DNA of 64,000 nt. Source: Symsagittifera roscoffensis. Lineage: Eukaryota; Xenacoelomorpha; Acoela; Convolutidae. This document shows positions 43,640 through 54,747 of this stretch, piece by piece. Location of the stretch: NCBI RefSeq assembly GCF_963678635.1, contig NC_087068.1, positions 25,027,311 through 25,091,310 of the forward strand, given 5' to 3'. How positions within the stretch are numbered: position 1 is the stretch's first letter; the number at the start of each line of letters is the position of its first letter. A program made the position numbers and the translations under genes. The notes beneath the pieces were generated by a model. It had not been told where the DNA came from. It searched no databases and was given only the letters and a program-made list of their open reading frames with translations.

Positions 43640-45710
43640 ACATTTAAAGGGAAAATAGGTGAGGGAGATTTCGAAAAATTGCGGGACGTTTTAAATCGGA
43701 ACGCAGATGTATTTTCGAAACATAAAGCGGATATCGGTTGCTGTAACTTCGTCGAACACGAAATTGAACTGGAAGAGGGTGCCGTTCCGCACAGAGAGGG
43801 CGCGAGACGAATGACGCCACAAAAATCGGAAGCGTGCCGAGCGGAAATAGAAATGTTGCTTGAATACGACATGATAGAACTCTCGAAATCGCCATGGGCT
43901 TGCGGGGTGGTAATGGCGAAAAAGAAAGGGGCAGCTTAGATTTTGTTGCGACTTTCGTTACTTGAACGCGGTAACAATAAAAGATGCGTACCCGATACCG
44001 CGAATAGACGAGAGCCTCTCTAAGCTTGGTGATGCCAAGTTCTTCACCACGTTGGACTTGGGTTCTGCCTTCTGGCAGGTCCCTCTGCGGAAGAAGGATA
44101 GAGAGAAAACCGGATTCGCGTGCGAATTGGGATTGTACCAGTGGAAGAGGATGCCCTTCGGCTTGTGCAATGCAACAGCAACTTTTCAAAGACTGATGGC
44201 TCAGGCTTTGACAGGAGGAGTGACCAAAAAGTACGGGAATCTCGTGATGTGTTACGTGGATGACGTAGTCATAGCGACACCGACCCTGGAGGACCACATT
44301 GATCGGCTCGATGAGGTCTTTGGATGTATGAAAAGAGCAGGCTTGAAATGCAAACCATCAAAATGTGAAATCCTTAGGGATTCGATTAAGTACCTGGGAA
44401 GAATGGTGGACAGGCATGGTGTGCGGCCAGATCCGGAAGCAGTAGAGGCTGTGTTAACATGGAAGGCTCCGAGAACGGACACACAGCTAATGAGCTTCCT
44501 AGGGTTTGCCAATTATTACCGTGAATTCATCAAAGGATATGCGGACAAGGTGTACCCAATGCAGAGGCTGATGCGCAACAAAGGAAAGAAGTTCGAATGG
44601 AACGATGAAGCACAGGTTGCCTTCGAGAACATAAAACGGGAACTGTGTGAAGCGCCAGTACTAGGCATGCCCACAGAAGATGGCATGTATGTTCTTGACA
44701 CAGACTCGTCGGTAGTAGCCATCTCAGGAAAATTGCATGAGGAACAAGAATGAAATGGAAGAACGGTTCTTCGTCCCATTGCATATGGCAGCAAAGGCTT
44801 GAGCGACACTGAGATGAAATATGGTGCACCAAAAGCAGAAATGTTTGCGGTAGTCACGTTCGTGGAAAAGTACCGTGCAAACTTGGGGAGCGCACCCTTC
44901 AAGTTACGCGTGGACAACAGAGCGTTATCCTGGTTGAAGACCTACTCGATGGATCAGAGTTATATTGGTAGATGGATAGTAAGATTGGATGGTTACCATA
45001 TGATAATCGAGCACTGGATGCGTGACAAACACCAGAATGCTGACAGCCTCAGTAAGAAAACTGAGTTCTATGAAAGATTTGAGCAAAGGCATGCCAATCA
45101 AGCAGAAATAAAGGAGGGTTTCTCGTTTCTGGATAAAGAAACTTATGAAGCGCTTCCCTTAACGAGATGGTTAGATAAGTCTGGACATTTAATTCCAGGG
45201 CATCCTAAGTTACCTGTCGAGAAAGCAGCCGAGATAAAAATCCTATCCAAAAGGGATCCGGTGCCCTTGGATCTGTTGCTGCGCTCAAACCTGGTCCAGC
45301 AGGAACTCTCTCGCATGAACATAAACAGCCTCTCATTACTGGACAAAACGGTGCAGGTCACACCGCAAGTGATGCGGATGCTGGGTGGGTTGTTAGAAAA
45401 AGAAGTGACCAGAGATGACCCCGAGTGGGCAGCAGCCATGGCATCACTGACAGTCAGCGAGAAGGTGAAGATCATGCCATCAATACGACAACATAAAGAC
45501 AACGAGAGGGATTGTAGGTCAATAGTGTCCTCAATACCCCAAGAGGTCTTAGTGAGTACTTCATACGGTCGGAAAGAGCAGGGTAACGATACGCGAACGA
45601 AAACCGTTACCTTTGAGGACCAAGATGGAGAAGGCGAGAAAGTTGAACGAGAACTGGAGCAAGATTATTTGTCCGGGGAGACAAATGGTAAGTTAAACCG
45701 GCGAGTTTGA
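43640..45710 (+). pseudogene. pol: Reverse transcriptase and RNase H
   Basis: The fingers (43679-43939) end in WACGVVMAKKKG; a frameshift near 43930 follows. Frame 43962-45710 then contains YPIPRIDESL, FFTTLDLGSAFWQVPL, KTGFACELG and MPFGLCNATATFQRLM. The catalytic box is CYVDDVVIA (about 44250), followed by SFLGFANYYREFI. RNase H retains its acidic residues: LDTDSS (about 44695), PKAEMFAV, RVDNRALSW and HQNADSLSK. A TGA at 44751-44753 splits it. All RT and RNase H catalytic residues survive, but stops and shifts make it inactive. Confidence 0.92.
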
Positions 45711-46238
45711 GATCAACATCCGGGACAAAGAAGTATGTCCGGGGAGTCTGAGATAGATGAAAAAGTCCATGACAAAAAACAGGACCTAGGGAACAAAGTT
45801 TTGTCCGGGGAGTTTAGAAGGATGCGGAGAAGGTACGGACCTGATCTGAAGGAGGGTGCGGACTCCATCACAGACTCTTCAATGGATGACAGTTCCAGGA
45901 ATTCAAGTATGGACACATACTCAGACAGGAACTCGAGCTCGGGATCAGAACTGTCAAAACTAGCGATCCACACACTGCTAGTGGAAACTCGCGCAAGGGA
46001 TCTGGATAGAGAAGTGTACCAAGACCCTGACAGTGATCGCTACCTCATACCAAGCGAAAGGATCTTTGACAACGCAGCGGATGATTTGGAAACGATAGCG
46101 GTATCGAAGCGGTCGATGAGTCTGTTGCCGCAAAAAGAGGTAGTCAGGACTGATCTTCAACCGTTCAAACAAGAAACACAACCATTGGCGAAGATTTGGT
46201 GCGTAAAGATGGAGGAGGTCACACACCAGCCCAATTGA
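45670..46238 (+). pseudogene. Pol linker between RNase H and integrase, with 22-codon repeats
   Basis: Acidic, serine-rich spacer (SITDSSMDDSSRNSSMD) in the RNase H frame beyond a TGA at 45708-45710. GTCCGGGGAG recurs at 45671, 45737 and 45803, exactly 66 bases apart, giving LSGE or MSGE every 22 residues. A fourth copy is at 48244. There is no catalytic motif; the segment probably links domains. The frame changes to that of integrase between 46196 and 46238. Confidence 0.65.
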
Positions 46239-48327
46239 TGAATTGTCAAATGAGGTTCATGAAGACATACTTGAAGGCAAGATACAGACTCTCGGACCTA
46301 CTAAGGGCGCAAAGAAATGACCGCATGACAAGTAACCTAAAAAGGTGGATAGAAAATAGTGCTCCAGACAAAGGTGACCTGGAAGAAGACAGTTATCGGA
46401 TCCTGAGACAATACTTCATGCAGAAGGAGGGGAGATTATATCTGAACAAGGACGGGATCGTGGCTTGCAAGAGAAGAGAAGAAGACAAAGTCTTATACAA
46501 GTATAACGCGATAGTGTTGCCGCAACTCTCTCAGACAGAACTATTATTCAGGTCGCATGATCAAATGGGCCATCAAGGGATCGACAAAGTGTATCAGAGG
46601 ATCCTGAAGCGCTTTGAGTGGCCTGGAATGAAAAAGGCATGTGAGAAGTGGGTAATAGCGTGTCTGTCATGCCAACAGGTCAAGGATCCAAGGAAATTGC
46701 GATTTCCTTTACAATCGATTGAGTCGTTTGAATTCAACGAGGTGGTGCAGATAGATCACCAGGAGATATGCATGACAGACAGCGGTTATAACCAAGTGTT
46801 GGTCATGATAGATCATTTTACGAAGTATGCTGAGGCCGTACCCTGCATAACTGCCTCGGCGGAAGAGACATGCGACCACCTGATCAATATGTGGATAGCG
46901 AGACATGGTTGTCCGATGACGTTTCAGTCGGAAAATGGAACAGCCTTCGTAGGAGAGCTTACGAAAGAGCTTATGAGACGCTCACAGGTTGCTCAAGCTC
47001 ACTCCACGACATACCACCCTCAGACGAATGGCTCAGTGGAGAGACAAAATAGAACGTTAGTGTCGATGCTGAGGGTATATTGTTCCAGGTACATGACCGA
47101 CTTGGACAGATACCTTCCACAGGTGATGGGAGCCTATAATAGCACGCAACACTCCACCACTGGAGTGAGTCCACACATGATGCTAACTGGACACGAGAAA
47201 TCTTTACCCTTAACCTTCTTCTATCCAGAGTATGAGGGAAAGAAAACGTCTCTTTCGAAATACTCAGAAGCACAGGCAAGACACAGGCAAGACAGAGAAA
47301 GAAATTCGACAAGAAAGCAACTGGTGCAAAAAATTACTCGGTGGGAGACTATGTATGGGTATTCCAGAACGTTATACCAACGAAAGGGACGAAAAAGCTA
47401 CTAAAGAAGTGAAGGGGACCCTTCATGATTACAGAAGTGCACCAGGAGGGACGTTTTTATAGACTGAGTACTGGCCGAACCGCCCACTATGAGAACATTA
47501 AGCCACACAATCCATCGACAGAAGATTGGTGTATACCCGCAGACATAGAAGAAGGGTATTATCTGATGATGGATCCTGCTTGTGAAGTCAACGAGAAAGG
47601 CACCAGGGAGAAGAACGATGGAAACGAAGTCGTAGAGGAGGGAACAAATACACCACTGGACCTTGATCCAAATGAGGTGATCGAAGCGGATGATGAAACC
47701 TTACCTTATGCAGAGGAAGATTGGCAGGATCCCGAACAAACAGAGGTTCCCAAAAATTTGGAACCAGATCACCCGTTCACGATGCAGACTCGACAAGGCG
47801 ACGGGAGAAGACCTAGAAAGAAATACAACCGTTACGGTGACGACTTTGTAGTAGATAGGATAGATCTGAAAAAGATAGTGGAAGAAATGGTGGGTCTAGA
47901 AAGCATAACAGTCTCACAAGACATTGACATAGTAGATGATCACGACCAGGAATGGATCGAGGACAGGTCAAAACCCGAAAAAGATTTCGACGAAGAGCAA
48001 TCGGAGTCCTACGGAGATGATCTCACAAATCTGCGAGTCTTGGAGTGGCTGAACGAAATGACATCAGACCCCAAAGAGACCAGTGTCACGATTCAAGACG
48101 TAGATCGTGAAAGCGCGAAATACATCAAGACCGAACGAGATGATCCTTCCTGGGCTGCTCACGAAGGACAACTATTCATTCCGGCTTCTAACCTCGACTT
48201 GATATCCGGTATGCGATCGACGGGGACGTCGAAGGGTATTTTTGTCCGGGGAGTGGGGGTAGGACTTACCCACACTGAAAACTTGACAATAAAAAAATTA
48301 AGAGTAGCAAGAGAAACAGGAGACTAA
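46196..48327 (+). pseudogene. pol: Integrase with D-to-E change, plus Pol C-terminal extension
   Basis: The zinc-binding domain has H at 46556 and 46571 (SHDQMGHQG) and C at 46661 and 46670 (CLSCQQ). The catalytic core has D at 46754 (QIDHQEI), then QSENGTAF with Glu at 46931-46933 where Asp is expected, then E at 47039 (SVERQN). Copy B still has Asp at the second position, so this copy changed. A frameshift in a GGGG run near 47414 splits the KGPF motif of the GPY/F module. The frame from 47425 continues with FYRLSTGRTAHYENIKPHNP and an acidic extension to 48327, ending in GIFVRGVGVGLT. Integrase would insert the cDNA; this copy is dead. Confidence 0.9.
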
Positions 48328-48869
48328 GAAGCAGAAACAGGCGAAGAACCTAAGAAACCTGACATAGGGAGGGTAGTTGAGTCATACTTTAACTTACCAA
48401 ATGAGTATTCAAGTAGCATATTATTAACAGACAGTGATTTCATACTCACAAACAGAACATGCGCGATAGCAATCCCAGCACAGCAGACAAGAGTTTCAGG
48501 ACAACCTTAGCGGCAGATTTTAAGAGAGAATACACAAACGTGGAATTCCTTTGGAAGCAACGACCAGGAGTAGGGGGTGTAGCAGCCTTACCTCCGGCGG
48601 CATCACAAATACCGGGAAAATACCTATGCTTCTTGGTGACGAGGGCGACGGAGAAGCAGCACGTGGACCCAGAGAACCTAGTCTTGTCCTTGACTAGGTT
48701 GAGAGATTTCCTCTTGGAAATGGACGTGAAGGAGCTATCGCTTCCAGTGTATGATCCGAACAGAGGACGACTGCATCCTAGGGAACTCTACGCGCTTGTA
48801 CACGTGATATTCTCTGATACTAAAATACAAGTATATCTGCATAAGAAATATTATTTAGGTATAGGCTGA
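48325..48869 (+). pseudogene. Macro-domain-like segment after integrase
   Basis: After a TAA at 48325-48327 the Pol frame continues with ESYFNLPNEYSSSILL and RTCAIAIPAQQT. A shift near 48470 then leads into the 136-residue frame 48459-48869: LAADFKREY, RPGVGGVAALPP, GKYLCFLVTRATEKQHVDPE, LTRLRDFLLEMDV and LYALVHVIFSDTKIQVY. The order resembles macro domains: 'a.D...G.a..F', 'G.va.l', 'iyyLvTK....kp.y..l..sL..l' and the final '..v...f.d..i.v.vy'. Macro domains bind or remove ADP-ribose. The segment seems originally fused to Pol. Assignment is by eye and moderate. Confidence 0.5.
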
Positions 48870-49274
48870 GTGACGTGTAGGAAGGTGATAGGCTAAAGAC
48901 TAAGTTATGTGGTGTAGGTTATGTGTTATGTTATTATCATGTGTTATGTTATTAAGATCTTGGGTAAGTAGGGGTTAGTGACCATGAACAACTGAAAGAC
49001 GATCTTAGGAATAGATCCAAAGTTTGGACTGTCCAATCTTAGGTCGAATTCCAAAATTTTAGAAACCGATTGATTTTAATAAATTTTAGGATAAATATCT
49101 TTTTATCTGAACTGTTCTTAAGCTAATTTTAGCAATTTTAGCGATATATGTTAAGGTGAAACTGACGAGTGTGATATTTGCGACTTCTTTTCTAGATCCT
49201 GATTGATCATTTAATTACTCACTTGAGTCAAAACCTTATAATCGAGTCGAATCAAATCAAATCTGAAGAACAGT
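48870..49274. other. Non-coding spacer between Pol/macro and the second coding block
   Basis: AT-rich, with no ORF. GTTATGTTATTA-type words repeat near 48920-48955. It could hold an internal promoter, splice site or ribosome entry site for the downstream proteins. The coding block resumes at 49275. Confidence 0.45.
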
Positions 49275-50456
49275 TTGGACAATTTCAACCTGGATGAATT
49301 GATGGACCTGGCAGAGGCATATGTGGGACCGATGGTAGATGCGATCTATCGTCGGCTTATGGAACGAGACTTCGCTCTGGAGGACCCAGAGGTAGTCATG
49401 TTGCTGACCGCCCTGATCAACATCTTGGGGCATGTCAACCGTGGGGACCACCCCACGGAAGTCCTGTTGATGGCAGCATATGGAGAAAGGGGAGTACTAG
49501 ACCGCCCGAACATGAGAGTGATGAGGTGGAGAAACGGGGCTCTCTCAGGGAGTGACTTGGCGAATGAGCCTGGATTAGGAAGTTCTAGGACTTACCAACC
49601 AGGTGAAATTCCTATGCCCTCCAAGCCCAAACCTGGGCTGACGAGAATGCATCAGGAGATGAACAGCGAGGCTACCTTGTCTGGTTTACCACTGAGAGCA
49701 GCTGTGCCACCAAATAGGGCGAAAGTAGGACAGAAGGTTCAGACGGACCAAACCATGCAAGATCTGGATGGGATGAAGGATGAACTGGAAAGGACGAAAA
49801 AGGAGCTGGACGAGATGACCAAAAGCATGCTCATTATGGAGGACGATCGGGACATGTAGAGAAGGTTGTTCGAAGACTGCAATAAAAAGCAGGGTCAAGA
49901 AATTGAGCGCTTGAGGCAGGACTACAAACAACGATCGGAACAGATGGCGTTGAAAACCGCCGTGGAGAAGGCGATACCTGCAAGGAGTGATCCTCGTGGG
50001 CAGTCCCCGATGGAGCTCTTGACGCCTCGGGAAATGAGCCAGACGACGGAAACACGACTCCCGGTAGCAACAGATCGAGTGACGATCCCGGACCCTAATG
50101 ACACCTTGGGTGATCCAGTCGTGGAGCAAACAGTGCAGAGGCTGATAGAGACAGCTGGACGACTAGCCGCCAATAAGAATACACAAGGTTCCGGGGTGAC
50201 TGCACCCTTTGAAACGATCGACGACACGGGCAGAGTACGACTCTCCCAAACAGTGATCAGACAGGGGACAAGTGACGTGAAGCCACTCATGGGGAGCTCG
50301 AAGGCCCCAGAGAGAAGAGTACAGAAGATGACAGCAAAGAAGGTGTCTCGCATAATAGACGTACAAAAGAACAATCAATTGAAATACAATTTCATGGGAG
50401 TTCCGGAGACAGATCCGAGAGCTTGCTTCAATCGAGCGGTTGGAGCCCGGCAGTAA
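49275..50456 (+). pseudogene. Coiled-coil protein, N-terminal part of the SGNH protein
   Basis: One frame interrupted by a single TAG at 49857-49859. Residues about 1-95 are helical (LMDLAEAYVGPMVDAIYRRL). A coiled coil follows (about 155-225: LDGMKDELERTKKELDEM before the TAG, IERLRQDYKQRSEQ after it). A linker then runs to 50456 with GVPETDPRACFNRAVG at its end. The frame overlaps the SGNH frame by 34 bases in the -1 register, so the two were probably one protein, or joined by a frameshift signal; no slippery heptamer is obvious. Could be an assembly or oligomerisation domain. Confidence 0.6.
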
Positions 50457-52542
50457 ACCTGCAGCAACCACCACTGGGGACATCACATCTGATACTGGGA
50501 GACAGCTTGGTCAGAGTACTATCGAATTTGAGGACCTCGTGGGTCACCACGGTGATGGCCTTTGGAGGCGCGACGATAGCCCAGTTATATCGAATGGTGG
50601 AACTGATGAATCCAGGGAGGATCCCCAATGTGATGATCCTGGTTGGGACGAATGACATCTCCAGATTTTCAGATGAGCAGGAAGCGCTAGGGGAATCAAT
50701 GATGGTGTGTTTGTTTACTACCCTCTGGCAGAAACAGCTGCACGGAGAAGGCACAACGAAGGAGTCGTCAGGTGGAATAACATCTTGAGGAATCTCGCAA
50801 GTCGGAATGCCGGAAGAATGATCCTCATGGACATTGAACATGAGTTGAGAGTTTTGGATCAGGCCAGACTGACCACGGACGGCATCCATTTCGATAGCAT
50901 CGAAGGACAGGCTTGGTTGAATCGAGTCTTCCAAGAGCGGTTGGATGAACTAGAGGCGGAACTCTTCGATACGGGAGTGCTGAAGGAAGAAGGAACAGCG
51001 AGTGACGCGGTGATTACGACCTTTGTGCCTCCTAGCCTGGAAACACGCTTGGGGACAGTCCCGGCCGTCACGAATTACAGGCAACAGAGCTCCAGCGAAC
51101 CAGGTCAAAAAACAGACGTACAGGATCGATTGGGAAAAACGCCGGCGAGGAGGACAATCCATCCGAGGAGAAGAATAGAACCTGTCAATCCAGTCGAAGA
51201 GACAACCAGCACGTCTAGATCGGACACGAGATCGGAGACCACAAGTACCAGTAGAGAGGAGAGACGCCCGGGCAGAGGCTCGTTGATGTGGTCAAGACCC
51301 ATACCGTCTCCCTGGCATGTATACAAAGACGAGCTAATGAAGCTGGATCTCCAGAGGGTGAGCTTCATCGAAGATGCAAGGAGGATGCTGAATGGAGCGA
51401 GGCTGTCCGTTAGCAGGCTGTGCTCGATATCAGGCGTAGACTGGCTGATAGCCGCGAGTATAAACTTCAGTTCCACGACGGCCTTGAGATTTGCTGATCT
51501 AGAGGGACTGCAGATGTTCAGGCAGCTGACGACACCCCCTGGTAATGTGAAGGAAAGAATATACCCGAAACTCGTGAATCAAGAAGGTGATGTCCAAAGA
51601 TATGGCGGATTGAAAGCAATAAAGAAAGATGAGACCATCTTCGCCGCCTATGACAAAGCAGAAATAAGGAAGGCCAAGATCATGATAGTAGCGAATTCAG
51701 AGTTCGTATATACTTCCAAGTCTCTGTTCTGGCCGGACGTCATAGTGTTGGCAGCGGTCGACCTGGACCTACTGCAATCGGTATCTATGGCTATAGGGGT
51801 ACAAAGGCAGACCGACATGAACCCAATTACGATCGTGTTTGCTGGCATCAAAAACCATCTACACAGTAGAGGTTTTCTGTGCAGACTCAGAGATCCTACA
51901 ACGGCAGAGAATGCTGTGTGGCCAGCGATAAAAGATATCAATGATTCGATGGGCGAAGTGGTGGATGCGACGAAGGAGGGGTCGTTCACCAAAGTGACAC
52001 CGAGGGTAGTATTCGCGCTGTCTCCGGGGTATGCACAACTCCCGGATGGACTGAAATTCGTGTATGCAATTGAAACCTTGCTTTCGGAAAGAAAAGATGA
52101 TGTGATCATATCAGCCCCAAATCGCATGATAGAGATGGAGAACTTGAGGCCACTCAGGGCTGAACTACCTGCAGTGTGGTCAGATATCTCAAACGCGATG
52201 AGAGGATTCAAGGACCATGCGCTACACATGTTAGTGTTGGATGAGGTGCTGGGATTGGAACTGTCCAATTTCAGTCGACAGCTCAAACTGAAACCGGGAA
52301 TAGACGACGACCATCGAGTGATCGTAGCGATGTCCAACGATTTATGGTTCCGAGCAATGGAAAAGACAGGTGAAAGCACGAGAGGGAAAAATTCAATAGA
52401 GACGAGAGCTCATTTGGAAGCGATGGTTTTGAGAACCAAGTCGGAAGCCAACCAGTGGCTACACCTAAATCCTCGAGTAGCGGCAATGGGTGCAGATGCT
52501 TTTGAGCAAGGCCTTGTGATGATCACGAAGATCCATGCCTAA
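50423..52542 (+). pseudogene. SGNH/GDSL hydrolase with large C-terminal domain, frameshifted
   Basis: Block I is LILGDSLVRVL (Ser codon 50504-50506), a Gly-containing block is MAFGGATIAQL, and block III is LVGTNDISR (GTND at 50645-50656). A shift near 50700 moves to frame 50707-52542, where block V is TTDGIHFDSIEGQ (Asp 50878, His 50887). The catalytic Ser, Asn, Asp and His of an SGNH esterase are therefore all present, but in two frames. An R/S/T-rich linker follows (about 51180-51290), then about 410 residues including WPDVIVLAAVDLDLL and ITIVFAGIKNHLHSRG. The latter resembles a degenerate second SGNH block III. Known SGNH enzymes cleave esters of lipids or sugars; the role here is unknown. 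Confidence 0.7.
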
Positions 52543-53228
52543 TTGTTAAAGGAGGTGAACCTGGCGGAAAATGCCGAAGAAAAAGCCGCTGAATTTTTTG
52601 ACAGAATGTGTCAGATTACCCTAGAAACCTTCTGGACCCAGGAAGTGAAGGGAAAGTAAGGCTTTGAACGGACAGACAGCATGCTGGAAGGGTTGGGAGC
52701 CGGATGGACCGCGTCCTTCTTGGCAAAAGTCTACCCGAAAGTCTCTCATTATTTGATTAAGGAATTCCTCCAAGCAGTAGTGGAAATGTCAATAGTGGAA
52801 CTAATAGCCTTGTTCGTGACGTTTGGAGCAGAGATTTTCGTGAAGGGACCGGTGATGTTGCTCACCGAAGGGATCCACCTCCTGCGGTTAGATGGACTTC
52901 AGACATTGATTGCAATTACCCACGGAAACTTGGGAAGATTAATGAAATTGACACGTTGCCCAGAGCAGATGAGAGAGAGAGAGAGCGAGGAACTTAGATA
53001 TGAAGAAATCCACGGACTCGTGGAATAAGATAAGAGACTTGAGACACACTCTTATCCAGTATCTCTTGCAACAAAATCGCTTTGGAACGGGAGAAGATGA
53101 GACTATTGAAAGGGAAGAAGCTGTTAGGCGACATGTTGGAGGCATGCCCCTGTTAACCGATCTAAGCTAAGCTATGAGAACCGATCCCTTGGCGCTGATC
53201 AGAGGAGTCACGGAGTTCGTGACAGTGA
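52543..53228 (+). pseudogene. Continuation of the post-SGNH reading frame, broken
   Basis: After the TAA at 52540 the same frame stays open (VNLAENAEEKAAEFFDRM) to a TAA near 52657, then again as the 115-codon frame 52681-53028. The latter has a hydrophobic stretch, ELIALFVTFGAEIFVKGPVM. A shift near 52990 leads to NKIRDLRHTLIQYLLQQNRF and a stop near 53168. The pieces look like one decaying protein continuous with the SGNH protein. No family recognised; the hydrophobic helix might contact membrane. Confidence 0.5.
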
Positions 53229-54740
53229 TCTAAGCTTTGGAATCTGAGACCCTATGATAAAACGAATGGTGAAATAACCAGAGTGCCTCGTCTCACTGCA
53301 GCATATCATAAAGTGAGAGAAGAGACGAAGGACTGGGGTGATTACGAGAAGCTGCCGGAGGCAATCCCTGAATTCCCTCTGACAAGAAGGATGTTACTCG
53401 GAGCTGTCTCCGTGGTACAAACTCCTAGGTTGGGAGCATTCGAAACCAATGAAAGGAGAGTAGGGAATTTCGAAGCAACGATGGACACATACTTTGTGGG
53501 AAGAAATGCCGCTGTGTTACAGTACACACGATTTGCCTATACGGATCAAGCAACGAGAAGGCGAATAAGCAACGCCGCGACTCCCAAGCCTAGAAGATTT
53601 GATGAAGAATGGGCGGGATTGGGCTTGGCGCCTATGAAAATGAGAGGCAGGACCGAGCTGCCTGAGGCCTCCTTGATCCTGACTAGTGAAAAACCGGAGT
53701 TGACGGTAGTAGGAACGCTGCGAACGAGAACTTTCCTAGCACCCTTTGGCTGTGAGGAAATCAAAGTGGTCCATGGAGAAGAGGAAGATAGATCAGCCGG
53801 TACATTGATCATACCAAAATTTCCGGAAGGAACCGACAATGATGAACGAGGACCCACGAGTTCAAAGAAAGATATGTCAGAAGGAGATGACGGACAGGGA
53901 GAAAGCCGTCAAACGGAAAAGCCAATGCAACAAGATGCAGATCAAGCTGGTGGGGAAGATGACATAGCATCGACAGGAGGAGTATCCAGCCTGGACTTCA
54001 ATATCTTCAGTGATCTTGAGAACAACGCGGATACGTTGGAGACGAATGAGCCAGCGGATGAAGGCATTTCGACACTTGAACCTCCGTCAGCCTTCAAGGA
54101 AATGAAACGGAAATTGCCGGAGAGCAGCTCTCCTGGCAATTCAAGAAATAACGAGCAAAGAATCCTCATGGAATCGCCTAGAAGAAGAAGAATAGGGGGC
54201 TCAGCCAGAGTACCTTTCTTGGGAACGCTGCCCGAAGAGGAGTGGGAAGTACATCACCGAGACCATGAGAGTAGGACGGGATGCAAATTGGACAGAGTGG
54301 TGTTCATGGAAGAAGTCTGGACAGTAGTTCGGAGCTATGGGACCCAGTCCATTCTGAAAACAGGTCTCAACCGACCATTGATGCGGGAAGTCCTTGACAA
54401 GCTTGATGAGTGTGAAGGGAGATTGAGTGAGTTGTTGATTGATTCAGCCACTGACGAAAAAGAAGCGAACTCTCCCATCAAGATGACGCCCCAGGACGAT
54501 AAAGGAGAGGTGGTGTATCTGTCAAGAACCAGGAAAGGGACGATGCGATCGAAGTTGGTGATTGATAAGATCAACGAAATGAAAATGAAGTTAGGCAGCA
54601 GAGTGATGCCGAGAAGAGTAGGAAAGACGAAAATGGATTCGGAGATATCGGTGAAAGCTGTCAATTCAGCGAAGAGAAAACGAGTCGAAGAGGTCATGGA
54701 TTTGGGACAAGGCGATTATCAATTGTCTGGCACGGACTGA
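53229..54740 (+). pseudogene. Unknown protein of the giant element (about 500 aa frame)
   Basis: The frame is open from 53229; there is no ATG near its start and the first start-like codon is GTG at 53283, so it is probably a continuation of the preceding broken frame. The first 190 residues look folded (VGRNAAVLQYTRFAYTD). Residues about 190-300 are acidic and disordered (EGDDGQGESRQTEKPMQQDA). The last 180 are helical and basic, with SAKRKRVEEVMDLGQGD at the end. No catalytic motif or zinc site noticed. The stop lies 7 bases before the ATG of the next ORF. Confidence 0.55.
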
Positions 54741-54747
54741 TATAACG

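Noticed and set aside
41222-49859. Stop-codon readthrough or an alternative genetic code in gag/pol
   Set aside because: In-frame stops include TGA, TAA and TAG and are mixed with frameshifts, so decay is the simpler explanation.
51648-52379. 243-codon minus-strand frame opposite the SGNH C-terminal region
   Set aside because: Antisense shadow of a long plus-strand frame, with the usual serine-rich composition.
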